Part shown: piece by piece, positions 25,727 through 34,202 of the stretch
How positions within the stretch are numbered: position 1 is the stretch's first letter
Layout: each line of letters starts with the position of its first letter
Origin: Mycobacterium paraense
GTDB lineage: Bacteria > Actinomycetota > Actinomycetes > Mycobacteriales > Mycobacteriaceae
Assembly: GCF_002101815.1 (NCBI RefSeq)
Contig: NZ_LQPM01000044.1
Coordinates: 1-64,000, forward strand
Length of the DNA stretch: 64,000 nucleotides
Direction: 5' to 3'
Translations under genes and position numbers: made by a program
Notes under the pieces: generated by a model
What the model saw: only the letters and a program-made list of their open reading frames with translations
The model's database searches: none
What the model was told of the DNA's origin: nothing

Positions 25727-26239
25727 CTATTGGCCGGTCCGCAGCGCGGCCGGCGCGGTCGATCCGCCCACCGGCATCTGCGGCAACCCGAGCTTGCGGT
25801 GATCCCACGAGCGCGCGCGGCGCGCGACGATGCGCACGCAGACCCGCTTGTTCATCATCTGCTCGACGAAGGGCTTCATGTCGTCGGTGTAGGGGCCGGT
25901 GTAACGCTCGAAAACGCTGACCCCCACCCGGTGCGCGACGTCCGGATCGTCGACGATCTCGGCGACGCCCTCGAAGGACACCCCACGCAGCGTGTCGTAG
26001 GTGTCGCCGTCCTCGATCAGGAAGCTCACCCGGGGATCCCGGGTCAGGTTGACCGCCTTCTGCGACTTGGCCTTGGTCTCGAGCCAGACCTCGCCGTCGA
26101 CGACGGCGTACCACATCGCGGTCAGGTGCGGCTGCCCGTCGGGGCCGACGGTGGCCAGCGTGCCGGTGCGGCTCTTCACGACGAAGTCGGCGATCTCGTC
26201 TTCGGACATGACGATGCTCGCGCGCTGATTGGTTCCCAT
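25727..26239 (-). CDS. F420/FMN-dependent split-barrel oxidoreductase (PPOX class, Rv2991-like)
   Basis: This 170-residue split beta-barrel protein belongs to the pyridoxamine 5'-phosphate oxidase-like or FDOR-B group, which is abundant in mycobacteria. Features are ADFVVKSRTGTLATVGPDGQPHLTAMWY (family N-terminus), EVWLETKAKSQKAVNLTRDPRVSFLIEDGDTYDTLRGV (cofactor-binding) and a basic C-terminus. FDOR-B enzymes mostly use cofactor F420; the F420 gene fbiD is 8 kb away. The substrate is unknown. ATG 26239 gives the family-length N-terminus. Confidence 0.85.
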   Translation of the reverse strand: MGTNQRASIVMSEDEIADFVVKSRTGTLATVGPDGQPHLTAMWYAVVDGEVWLETKAKSQKAVNLTRDPRVSFLIEDGDTYDTLRGVSFEGVAEIVDDPDVAHRVGVSVFERYTGPYTDDMKPFVEQMMNKRVCVRIVARRARSWDHRKLGLPQMPVGGSTAPAALRTGQ

Positions 26240-26267
26240 GGCGGTCAGTGTGTCAGGTTGCTTTTCG

Positions 26268-26424
26268 GTGTGCGTGCAGGGCGCCCTGAACGCACACTCG
26301 GCGCCCTGGATACACACTCGCCGCCGCGGTGATGCGTGAACCGGTGCGTGTGCACTGGAGGCTTTTGTGTGTGCGCTGAAGGCGGGGAAAGTGCGATGTT
26401 GGCGCCCTGGACACACACGCGGCG
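26268..26424. repeat. GGCGCCCTG-containing palindrome and imperfect direct repeats
   Basis: A 30-bp near-perfect palindrome (26268-26297, one mismatch) reads GTGTGCGTGCAGGGC then its complement. The half-unit GGCGCCCTGRAYRCACAC is repeated at about 26300-26317 and 26401-26418. The spacer between the FDOR and IclR genes (26240-26434) holds no other gene. Such G+C-rich tracts recur in mycobacterial intergenic regions as I recall; a role in termination or protein binding is possible but not shown. Confidence 0.55.
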
Positions 26425-26434
26425 CGGCGCGCGA

Positions 26435-27136
26435 CTAAAGCCGGCGGGTGAGCGCTTCCGCGGCGGACAGCAGATCGGCGGCCCAGCGGGCCCCGGGGCG
26501 CCGGCCGATCCGGTCGACGGGTCCCGACACCGAGATCGCCGCGACGACCTCACCGCGGTTGTCGCGCACCGGCGCCGAGACGCTGGCCACACCGGGCTCG
26601 CGCTCGGCCACGCTTTGCGCCCAGCCGCGCCGGCGCACGTCGGCCAGCGTCCGGTCGGTGAATTTCGCCGCCGGCAGTACGGCTTTCTGCGTGGCGGCGT
26701 CGGCATAGGCGAGCAGCACCTTGGCCCCGGAGCCCGCCGTCATCGGCAACCGCGCGCCGACCGGAACCGTATCGCGAAGACCCGCAGCCGGTTCCAGGGC
26801 GGCCACGCAGACCCGCGAGGTGCCCTCGCGCCGATACAGCTGGATGCTCTCGCCGGTGGTCTCGCGCAGCGCGGGCAGCACCGCCGCGCTGGCGGCCAGC
26901 AGCGGGTCGTTGACCCGCGCCGCCAGTTCGCTTACCGCCGGACCCAGCCCCCAGCGCCCCGCGTCGTCGCGCGCGAGCAGCCGATGGACCTCGAGGGCGG
27001 CGGCCAGCCGGTAGGCGGTGGCCCTGGGCAGCCCGGTGCGCTCGCACAGTTCGGCCAGCCCGCAGGGGGATTCCGCGATGGTGTGCAGCACGACCACCGC
27101 TTTGTCCAGGACGCCGATGCCGCTATGCTGTCTCAT
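26435..27136 (-). CDS. IclR-family regulator of leucine synthesis (NdgR/LtbR-like)
   Basis: This 233-residue IclR regulator has an N-terminal winged helix (GVLDKAVVVLHTIAESPCGLAELCERTGLPRATAYRLAAAL) and a C-terminal effector-binding domain (about 75-230). Divergent placement next to leuC matches NdgR of Streptomyces and LtbR of Corynebacterium, which control leuCD. The palindrome TCTCATATTATGAGA at 27152-27166 lies in the 63-bp shared region, 15 bp from its own ATG, so autorepression is likely. It corresponds to Rv2989 in M. tuberculosis. Confidence 0.9.
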   Translation of the reverse strand: MRQHSGIGVLDKAVVVLHTIAESPCGLAELCERTGLPRATAYRLAAALEVHRLLARDDAGRWGLGPAVSELAARVNDPLLAASAAVLPALRETTGESIQLYRREGTSRVCVAALEPAAGLRDTVPVGARLPMTAGSGAKVLLAYADAATQKAVLPAAKFTDRTLADVRRRGWAQSVAEREPGVASVSAPVRDNRGEVVAAISVSGPVDRIGRRPGARWAADLLSAAEALTRRL

Positions 27137-27151
27137 AGGGAGATACTAGCG

Positions 27152-27166
27152 TCTCATATTATGAGA
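27152..27166. promoter_or_regulatory. IclR operator between the regulator and leuC
   Basis: This is a perfect 7-1-7 palindrome (TCTCATA-T-TATGAGA). A further half-site TCTCATA lies at 27131-27137, overlapping the regulator's start codon. The size and symmetry suit an IclR dimer, and the position allows control of both divergent genes. Binding is inferred. Confidence 0.65.
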
Positions 27167-27199
27167 AACGATGAAAGACCGAACAGAGGCGAATTCGAG

Positions 27200-28633
27200 A
27201 TGGGACCCGACAAACCGCGCACCCTGGCCGAAAAGGTCTGGGACGACCACGTTGTGGTGAGAGGCGGCGAAGCCGAACAGGCCGACGCCCCAGACCTGAT
27301 CTACATCGATCTGCACCTGGTGCACGAGGTCACCAGCCCGCAGGCTTTCGATGGGCTCCGGTTGGCCGGCCGGCCGGTGCGACGCCCCGACCTGACGCTG
27401 GCCACCGAGGACCACAACGTGCCCACGGTCGACATCGACAAGCCGATCGCCGACCCCATCTCGCGCACGCAGGTCGAGACGTTGCGGCGCAACTGCGCCG
27501 AATTCGGCGTCCGGCTCTACCCCATGGGCGACATCGATCAGGGCATCGTGCACGTCGTCGGCCCGCAATTGGGCCTCACCCAGCCGGGCATGACGATCGT
27601 CTGTGGCGATAGTCACACGTCCACCCACGGCGCATTTGGCGCGCTGGCCATGGGGATTGGCACCTCGGAGGTCGAGCACGTGCTGGCCACCCAGACCCTG
27701 CCGTTGCGCCCCTTCAAGACGATGGCGGTCAACGTCGACGGCACGCTGCCCGCCGGCGTCACCGCCAAGGACATCATCCTCGCTCTGATCGCGAAGATCG
27801 GCACCGGCGGTGGGCAGGGTCACGTCATCGAATACCGGGGCAGCGCCATCGAATCGCTGTCCATGGAGGGCCGGATGACGGTCTGCAACATGAGCATCGA
27901 GGCCGGCGCCCGGGCGGGCATGGTGGCGCCGGACGAGACCACGTACGAATTCCTGCGCGGGCGCCCGCACGCGCCCACCGGCGCGCAGTGGGATGCCGCC
28001 GTCGAGTACTGGCAGCAGCTGCGCACCGATCCCGGCGCCGTCTTCGACACCGAGGTCTATCTCGACGCGGCCGCGCTGAGCCCGTTCGTCACGTGGGGGA
28101 CGAATCCCGGCCAGGGGGTGCCCCTGGACGCGGCCGTGCCCGACCCCGAACTGATCGGCGACGACGGCGAGCGGCAGGCCGCCGAGAAAGCCTTGGCGTA
28201 CATGGACCTTCGGCCCGGGACGCCGATGCGCGATATCGGCGTCGACGCCGTGTTCGTCGGTTCTTGTACCAATGGTCGTATCGAAGACCTGCGCGCGGTG
28301 GCCGATGTGCTGCGCGGTCGCAAGGTCGCCGACGGGGTGCGAATGCTGGTCGTGCCCGGCTCCATGCGGGTGCGCGCGCAGGCCGAGGCCGAAGGGCTCG
28401 GCGAGATCTTCACCGCCGCCGGCGCCGAATGGCGTCAGGCGGGATGCTCGATGTGCCTGGGCATGAACCCCGATCAGCTTTCGCCGGGGGAGCGGTGCGC
28501 CGCGACGTCCAACCGCAACTTCGAAGGGCGGCAGGGCAAAGGCGGGCGCACGCACCTGGTGTCGCCGGCCGTGGCCGCCGCGACCGCGGTGCGGGGCAGG
28601 CTGTCCGCGCCGGCCGACTTGCACTCCAACTGA
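27200..28633 (+). CDS. leuC: 3-isopropylmalate dehydratase large subunit
   Basis: LeuC with LeuD isomerises 2- to 3-isopropylmalate using a [4Fe-4S] cluster. The 477 residues include the aconitase-family motifs EDHNVPT, VCGDSHTSTHGAFGALAMGIGTSEVEHVLATQ and the cluster Cys in GSCTNGRIEDL and GCSMCLGMNPDQ. ATG 27200 is chosen because AGAGG is ten bases upstream. An in-frame ATG at 27161 sits inside the operator and adds residues not expected for the family. A 19-base gap separates it from leuD. Confidence 0.97.
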   Translation: MGPDKPRTLAEKVWDDHVVVRGGEAEQADAPDLIYIDLHLVHEVTSPQAFDGLRLAGRPVRRPDLTLATEDHNVPTVDIDKPIADPISRTQVETLRRNCAEFGVRLYPMGDIDQGIVHVVGPQLGLTQPGMTIVCGDSHTSTHGAFGALAMGIGTSEVEHVLATQTLPLRPFKTMAVNVDGTLPAGVTAKDIILALIAKIGTGGGQGHVIEYRGSAIESLSMEGRMTVCNMSIEAGARAGMVAPDETTYEFLRGRPHAPTGAQWDAAVEYWQQLRTDPGAVFDTEVYLDAAALSPFVTWGTNPGQGVPLDAAVPDPELIGDDGERQAAEKALAYMDLRPGTPMRDIGVDAVFVGSCTNGRIEDLRAVADVLRGRKVADGVRMLVVPGSMRVRAQAEAEGLGEIFTAAGAEWRQAGCSMCLGMNPDQLSPGERCAATSNRNFEGRQGKGGRTHLVSPAVAAATAVRGRLSAPADLHSN

Positions 28634-28652
28634 CTTCGAATCGAGGACGAAA

Positions 28653-29249
28653 ATGGAAGCCTTTCGCACCCACACGGGTATCGGCGTGCCGCTGCGGCGG
28701 TCGAATGTCGACACCGATCAGATCATTCCCGCCGCGTTTTTGAAGCGCGTTACCCGAACCGGTTTCGAGGACGGATTGTTCGCCACGTGGCGTTCGGATC
28801 CCTCATTCGTGCTCAATCTCAGCCCCTTTGACCGCGGCTCGGTTCTGGTCGCCGGGCCCGATTTCGGCACGGGTTCGTCGCGCGAGCATGCGGTGTGGGC
28901 GCTCATGGACTACGGGTTCCGGGTCGTCATCTCGTCTCGATTCGGTGACATTTTTCGGGGCAACGCCGGCAAGGCGGGCCTGCTGGCCGCAGAAGTTTCT
29001 CAGGACGGCGTGGAACTCCTTTGGAAGCTGATCGAGGGCAGTCCGGGCTTGGAAATCACTGCCAATCTTCAAGATCGAAATATCACCGCCGGAACGACGG
29101 TGCTGCCGTTCAAGATTGACGACCACACGGCCTACCGACTGCTCGAGGGTCTCGACGATATAGCCCTTACGCTGCGGAAACTCGACAACATCGAGGCCTT
29201 CGAGGCCGCGCGCCCGCAGTGGAAACCGCACACTTCGCCCGCCTCCTGA
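28653..29249 (+). CDS. leuD: 3-isopropylmalate dehydratase small subunit
   Basis: This 198-residue small subunit supplies the swivel domain of isopropylmalate isomerase. Conserved sequence includes SNVDTDQIIPAAFLKRVTRTGFEDGLFATWR and the substrate loop GPDFGTGSSREHAVWAL. It directly follows leuC and has a GAGGAC-like ribosome binding site before ATG 28653. It is the last gene of the leuCD operon; hupB follows after 214 bases with its own promoter region. Confidence 0.97.
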   Translation: MEAFRTHTGIGVPLRRSNVDTDQIIPAAFLKRVTRTGFEDGLFATWRSDPSFVLNLSPFDRGSVLVAGPDFGTGSSREHAVWALMDYGFRVVISSRFGDIFRGNAGKAGLLAAEVSQDGVELLWKLIEGSPGLEITANLQDRNITAGTTVLPFKIDDHTAYRLLEGLDDIALTLRKLDNIEAFEAARPQWKPHTSPAS

Positions 29250-29463
29250 ACGGTCGATCGGGACGGATTTTCTTCTCGGTCGGCTAACTAAACCCGCCGA
29301 TTTCGCGGTCGGGCCACCGGTCAAGGGCGGCAACCAGATTGCGAAAAGTTCCGCCGTTCGGTCGGCGAAATTGCGCGTGGCTCTTGGAAATTTGCTGGGT
29401 GAGGGTTTACCGTGTCCACTAGTCGGTTCCCAAAACGAGGACCACTAGCTTCGGAGGGTTTGG

Positions 29464-30108
29464 ATGAACAAAGCAGAGCTCATAGATGTGCTCACACAGA
29501 AATTGGGCTCGGACCGTCGGCAGGCGACCGCTGCCGTCGAGAATGTCGTCGACACGATTGTGCGTGCGGTGCACAAGGGCGACAGCGTCACCATTACCGG
29601 GTTCGGTGTGTTCGAGCAGCGGCGGCGCGCGGCGCGCGTGGCCCGTAACCCGCGTACCGGCGAGACGGTAAAGGTAAAGCCGACATCGGTTCCCGCGTTC
29701 CGGCCCGGTGCCCAATTCAAAGCGGTTGTGTCTGGCGCGCAGCGCCTCCCGTCGGAAGGACCAGCAGTGAAGCGTGGTGTTGTGGCAGGCGGCGCAGTAA
29801 AGAAGGCCGCGAAGAAGGCTCCGGCCAAGAAGGCCGCGAGCAAGGCTCCGGCCAAGAAGGCCGCCGCCAAGAAGGCCCCCGCCAAGAAGGCCGCCGCCAA
29901 GAAGGCTCCGGCCAAGAAGGCTGCGGTGAAGAAGGCTCCCGCCAAGAAGGCCGCGGTGAAGAAGGCTCCCGCCAAGAAGACCGCCGCCAAGAAGGCTCCC
30001 GCCAAGAAGGCCGCGGTGAAGAGGGCGCCGGCCAAGAAGGCCGCGAGCAAGGCTCCGGCCCGCAAGGCTCCCGCCAAGAAGGCCACCGCGCGGCGCGGCC
30101 GCCGCTAA
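29464..30108 (+). CDS. hupB: DNA-binding protein HU (HupB/HLP) with Lys-rich tail
   Basis: HupB is the main nucleoid-associated protein of mycobacteria. Its 214 residues combine an HU fold (1-92, KAELIDVLTQKLGSDRRQATAAVE and the DNA arm ARNPRTGETVKVKPTSVPAFRPG) with a long tail of PAKKAAxKK repeats ending TARRGRR, like histone H1 tails. The tail increases DNA compaction. Repeat number varies between strains and species. GGAGG lies about seven bases before ATG 29464. The 214-bp region upstream holds promoter-like AT-richer sequence. A strong hairpin follows. Confidence 0.98.
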   Translation: MNKAELIDVLTQKLGSDRRQATAAVENVVDTIVRAVHKGDSVTITGFGVFEQRRRAARVARNPRTGETVKVKPTSVPAFRPGAQFKAVVSGAQRLPSEGPAVKRGVVAGGAVKKAAKKAPAKKAASKAPAKKAAAKKAPAKKAAAKKAPAKKAAVKKAPAKKAAVKKAPAKKTAAKKAPAKKAAVKRAPAKKAASKAPARKAPAKKATARRGRR

Positions 30109-30120
30109 GAAGTTCCGCTA

Positions 30121-30169
30121 CGTGAATACCCTCCGGGGTGGCCGCAACGCCACCCGGAGGGTATTCGCG
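30121..30169. terminator. Bidirectional hairpin between hupB and mutT1
   Basis: The arms 30121-30142 and 30149-30169 pair over about 20 bp with one bulged G and one G-T type mismatch, around a six-base loop. It is 12 bases past hupB and three bases from the end of convergent mutT1. There is no T-run, as is usual for mycobacterial hairpins. Confidence 0.7.
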
Positions 30170-30171
30170 TG

Positions 30172-31113
30172 TCAGGCCCGCACGTTGGCGGCCAGCGCGC
30201 CGCCGATGTGGTCGGCCGACACCAGCCGGCCGCCGGATAGGGACAGCACCCACGTACTGCCCTTGTGGTTGCGGGATTTATCGGCGCGCACTCCGTCGCG
30301 TTCGCACCACCAGGCGATCAGGTCCGGAATCACCTTGCCCTGCGTGCAAATCACCGGGGTGCCGCCCTCCTTGGCGATGTCGAGCATCCGGTGGCGGGCG
30401 CGCTTGGGGTTCTTCGCGTAGGACTCCTCGGTGAGGGCGGGTTCGTTGTGCACGGCGACACCGAGCTCCTCGGCGAGCGGTTCGACGGTCTGGTGACAGC
30501 GGAGCCGGTCGGCCGCGTACACGGCGGAGGCGCCGAAGGCGAGCAGTTGCGGCACCAGGGCTTCGGCCTGCGCGCGCCCCCGCTTATCCAGCGGTCGTTT
30601 GGTGTCGTCGCCCTTGAACCGTGACTTCCTGCCCGCGGTGCCGTGCCGGACCACCAGCACCGTCTGCGTGTCGGCAGGCTGTTTTGCGAAGTGGCGCAAC
30701 ATCTTTCGGTCGTGCGGGTAGGTGAGTCTGTCCTTGGCTTCGGCGAGCGGCAACCAGACCAGTTCGTCGACCTCGTTGCCCGGCGTGAATTCGCCGCCGG
30801 TGCTGCGCGCGGTCCAGTAGTGAACCTTTTTGACGCCCTGCTCGATCGGGTAGCTCACCACGTCCAGCCGCCGGCCGAGGATGGCGCCGTGACCGGTCTC
30901 CTCGAGTACTTCTCGCACCGCCGCCACGGGCGCCGTCTCGCCGGGATCCACCTTGCCCTTGGGCAGCGACCAGTCGTCGTATCGGGGGCGATGGATGACG
31001 GCGACCTCGAGGCCGGGGTTGCCGTCATCCGCGGGTCGCCACAGCACGGCGCCCGCGGCGTACACGACCCGACTCCCCGAGCGCCGAGTGGCGGACGAGT
31101 TCTGGGTTGGCAA
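30172..31113 (-). CDS. mutT1: MutT1: Nudix hydrolase fused to histidine phosphatase domain
   Basis: MutT1 removes oxidised nucleotides (8-oxo-dGTP, 8-oxo-GTP) and diadenosine polyphosphates. The 313 residues hold a Nudix domain (about 15-145) with the box GKVDPGETAPVAAVREVLEETGHG, and a C-terminal histidine phosphatase domain (about 150-313) beginning LVVRHGTAG. The start is TTG 31113: an AGGAG lies about five bases upstream and the homologue begins at the same place (QNSS). This is a rare start codon that could limit expression. Confidence 0.94.
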   Translation of the reverse strand: MPTQNSSATRRSGSRVVYAAGAVLWRPADDGNPGLEVAVIHRPRYDDWSLPKGKVDPGETAPVAAVREVLEETGHGAILGRRLDVVSYPIEQGVKKVHYWTARSTGGEFTPGNEVDELVWLPLAEAKDRLTYPHDRKMLRHFAKQPADTQTVLVVRHGTAGRKSRFKGDDTKRPLDKRGRAQAEALVPQLLAFGASAVYAADRLRCHQTVEPLAEELGVAVHNEPALTEESYAKNPKRARHRMLDIAKEGGTPVICTQGKVIPDLIAWWCERDGVRADKSRNHKGSTWVLSLSGGRLVSADHIGGALAANVRA

Positions 31114-31185
31114 CTCAACTCCTGCAGGTCAATTCGGCGAGGTACGCACGGCCGTGGGCGCGACCAGGAAAGCTACCACATCGCC

Positions 31186-33378
31186 TCAGGCGCTCCGATG
31201 CAGCTCCATCAGCGATTCCTGATGGTCGCGCACCGAGTGGCCGTCCCGCGGCGACGCGATCCACTGGCCGTCGGCGCCGAGCTCCCAGCACCGGGTGGAC
31301 GGGTTCAGCGCGGACTCGAACAAGTCGTCCAGGTACGCGGTGAGCCGGGGATCCTTGACCTGAACCAGCGCCTCGACGCGTCGGTCGAGGTTGCGGTGCA
31401 TCATGTCGGCGCTGCCGATCCAGAACTCGTTGATGCGGTTGAAATGCATGATCCGCGAGTGCTCCAGGAATCGGCCGAGGATCGAACGCACCGAGATGTT
31501 CTCCGAAAAGCCTTCCGCGCCGGGGCGCAGCGCGCAGATGCCGCGCACCACGATCTCCACCCGCACGCCGGCGCGGGAGGCGCGGTACAGCGCGTCGATG
31601 ACCTGCTCGTCGACCAGAGCGTTCATCTTCATCCGGATCCGCCCGCCGCCGCTTTCGCGGTGCGCGGCGATCTCACGCTCGACGCGTTCGATGATGCCGG
31701 TGCGGATGCTGTGCGGTGCCACCAACAAATTGCGGTAGGACACCTTCCGCGAATAGCCGGTGAGCGAATTGAACAGGTCCGTCAGGTCGGCGCCGATTTC
31801 CGGTGAGGCCGTGAGCAGGCCGACGTCCTCGTACAGCCGGGCCGTCTTGCCGTTGTAGTTGCCGGTCCCGATGTGGCAGTACCGGCGGATCGTTGGGCCC
31901 TCGCGGCGCACCACCAGGCAGGTCTTGCAGTGCGTCTTGAGTCCGACGTACCCGTACACCACGTGCACGCCCGCCTGCTCCAATGTGCGCGCCCAGCGAA
32001 TGTTGGCCTGCTCGTCGAAGCGCGCCTTGATCTCCACCATTGCCACCACTTGCTTTCCGGCCTCGGCGGCGGCGATGAGCGCCCGGACGATCGGCGAGTC
32101 ACCGGAGGTGCGGTACAGCGTCTGCTTGATGGCCAGCACGTTGGGATCGGCGGCGGCCTGCTCGATGAATCGCTGCACGCTGGTGGAGAACGATTCGTAC
32201 GGATGATGAAGCAGCACATCGCCTTCGCGCAGCGTCGCGAAGATGCTCCGCGGTGTTTCGCGGTCGACGAAGGCGGGGCTGGTGGACGGAACGAAGGCCG
32301 GGTCTTTCAGCGCCGGCCGGTCCAGTCCGTAGATCTGCCACAACGACGACAGATCGAGCAGGCCGGGCACCTCGATGACATCACCGGGATTGACGTCGAG
32401 CTCGCGCAGCAGCAACTCCAGCATGCTCTCGGTCATGTCGTCGGCGACCTCGAGCCGGACCGGCGAACCGAACCGGCGGCGCGCCAGCTCTCGCTCCAGC
32501 GCTTGCAGCAGGTCTTCGTCGCGGTCCTCTTCCACCTCGTAGTCGGCGTTGCGGGTGATGCGGAACGCGTGATGCTGCACGATCTCCATGCCCGGGAAGA
32601 GCACCGGCAGGAAGGCCGCGATCAGCTCTTCCATTGGCAGGTAGCGGATTATGGTGGGCCCCTCACCGCCCTCGGCATCGCCGCGGGTCTCGAGTTCGAC
32701 GAAGCGATCGACGTTGTTGGGCACCTTGACGCGGGCGAAGTGCTGGCCGCCGTCCTCGGGCTGGCGCACCATGACCGCCAGGTTCAGACTCAGCCCGCTG
32801 ACGAACGGGAAGGGGTGGGCGGGGTCGACGGCCAACGGCGTCAGGACCGGGAAGACCTGCTCGTTGAAATACGTCGACAGTTCCTCGCGCTCCTCGGGTT
32901 CCAGATCGGCCCACGTGACGATGTGGATGCCTTCGGCGGCCAGCGCCGGCTCCACGGAATCGAGGAACACGCGGGCGTGCCGGGTCGCGATCCGCTGGGT
33001 GTGCTCGCCGATGAGGGCCAGTTGCTCGCGCGGCGTGAGGCCGTCGGCCGAGCGCACGGACAGCCCCATCTCGTCGCGGCGCTTGAGGCCGGCCACCCGC
33101 ACCATGTAGAACTCGTCGAGATTGGAAGCGAAGATCGCCAAGAACTTCGCGCGCTCCAGCAGCGGCAGCGAGTTGTCGTCCGCCAGCGCGAGCACGCGCG
33201 CGTTGAAGTCCAGCCAGCTCAGCTCCCGATTGAGGTAACGGTCCTCGGGCAGCGCGTCATCGATCGCGGCCTGGGTGGCGGCAGGAGGTGCGCCCACGGT
33301 CGAGTCGTCGGTTTGCCACGCGGATTCTTCGAGGCGCGCCTCGGCTTCGATTTCGGTCACCCTGCGATCATTGCTCAT
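31186..33378 (-). CDS. ppk: Polyphosphate kinase 1
   Basis: PPK1 polymerises the gamma-phosphate of ATP into polyphosphate, a stress reserve. The 730-residue protein has the N-terminal domain (RYLNRELSWLDFNARVLALA), the head domain and two PLD-like catalytic domains with the phosphorylated His in THCKTCLVVRRE and the motifs VEIKARFDEQANI, CHIGTGNYN and KMNALVDEQVIDALY. ATG 33378 (MSNDRRVTEIE) matches the known start; the frame is open to GTG 33414. It is next to mutT1 on the same strand, 72 bases apart. Confidence 0.97.
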   Translation of the reverse strand: MSNDRRVTEIEAEARLEESAWQTDDSTVGAPPAATQAAIDDALPEDRYLNRELSWLDFNARVLALADDNSLPLLERAKFLAIFASNLDEFYMVRVAGLKRRDEMGLSVRSADGLTPREQLALIGEHTQRIATRHARVFLDSVEPALAAEGIHIVTWADLEPEEREELSTYFNEQVFPVLTPLAVDPAHPFPFVSGLSLNLAVMVRQPEDGGQHFARVKVPNNVDRFVELETRGDAEGGEGPTIIRYLPMEELIAAFLPVLFPGMEIVQHHAFRITRNADYEVEEDRDEDLLQALERELARRRFGSPVRLEVADDMTESMLELLLRELDVNPGDVIEVPGLLDLSSLWQIYGLDRPALKDPAFVPSTSPAFVDRETPRSIFATLREGDVLLHHPYESFSTSVQRFIEQAAADPNVLAIKQTLYRTSGDSPIVRALIAAAEAGKQVVAMVEIKARFDEQANIRWARTLEQAGVHVVYGYVGLKTHCKTCLVVRREGPTIRRYCHIGTGNYNGKTARLYEDVGLLTASPEIGADLTDLFNSLTGYSRKVSYRNLLVAPHSIRTGIIERVEREIAAHRESGGGRIRMKMNALVDEQVIDALYRASRAGVRVEIVVRGICALRPGAEGFSENISVRSILGRFLEHSRIMHFNRINEFWIGSADMMHRNLDRRVEALVQVKDPRLTAYLDDLFESALNPSTRCWELGADGQWIASPRDGHSVRDHQESLMELHRSA

Positions 33379-33448
33379 TCCCGCTGGTGCTGCTAGCGCC
33401 CGACGGACATCCATCGGCCGTTGGCGCGCAGTTCACCGGTCGTACAGG

Positions 33449-34111
33449 TTAGTGCTGCGCGACGGCCCGGGCCGTCGCCGACCCGACGCCGAGGCGGCGG
33501 GCGGCCGTCAGGTCGGCGGGCGTATCGACGTCGCAGCGCAGGCCCGGCCACGCTCCCGTCAGCTCGATCGCGCCCGAACGGCGGTGCCGCGCGCACGAAT
33601 CCGGCCCGAACTGCGGATCCAGCGGGGCGCCGAACGCGCACAGCGCGGCGGTTCCCGTCGCCAACCGGTCGGCGACGAAGCTGCGCCGGTGATGGCGCGC
33701 GGCGGCGATCGCCTCGGCCAGCTCCTGGGTCTGCAACGCGGGCAAATCACCTTGCAGCACAACGATATTCGCGAATGATTCGGACACCGCCCGTTCCGCG
33801 GTGGCGATCGCGCTGTTGAGCGGGTCGCTGTTGCCCTCCGGCGTCGGATCGGCGAGCACGCCGGCGCCCAGCTCGGCTGCGGCGGCCGCGGCGGCGTCGT
33901 CGGGGGTGATGACGGTGATCGAGCCCAGCGCGGCGACGCCGGACGCGGCGGTCAGCGTGTCGATCAGCATGGCCAGCACCACCCGTTCGCGGGTCCGCGC
34001 CGAGAACACCGGTGCCAGCCGGGTCTTGGCGGCGGCCAACCGCTTGACGGCGATGATCAACGCCACGTCACCGGCGCCGTCGCCCGCACCGTCGGCCCGA
34101 GTGCCGCTCAT
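33449..34111 (-). CDS. fbiD: Phosphoenolpyruvate guanylyltransferase FbiD (CofC family)
   Basis: FbiD activates a three-carbon acid with GTP to give the precursor of coenzyme F420; in mycobacteria the substrate is phosphoenolpyruvate. The 220-residue nucleotidyltransferase fold shows LIIAVKRLAAAKTRLAPVFS (nucleotide loop), NIVVLQGDLPAL (metal-binding Asp) and CARHRRSGA...WPGLRCDVDTPADL. ATG 34111 gives the family start; the longer frame upstream would run into the gpsA promoter region. It is divergent from gpsA. It would support the F420-dependent FDOR protein encoded at 25727. Confidence 0.94.
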   Translation of the reverse strand: MSGTRADGAGDGAGDVALIIAVKRLAAAKTRLAPVFSARTRERVVLAMLIDTLTAASGVAALGSITVITPDDAAAAAAAELGAGVLADPTPEGNSDPLNSAIATAERAVSESFANIVVLQGDLPALQTQELAEAIAAARHHRRSFVADRLATGTAALCAFGAPLDPQFGPDSCARHRRSGAIELTGAWPGLRCDVDTPADLTAARRLGVGSATARAVAQH

Positions 34112-34202
34112 GGGGCCATCCTGCCAGCGCGACCGCGGCGGCCGGGCGCCACGGTAGCGTGACGGCACCGACAGGACGACGAACAGACAGACGGGATGGC
34201 AG

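Noticed and set aside
25683..26114. Small minus-strand frame overlapping tRNA-Glu and the FDOR gene
   Set aside because: It reads through the tRNA gene in antisense and lies in a different frame from the clearly conserved FDOR protein.
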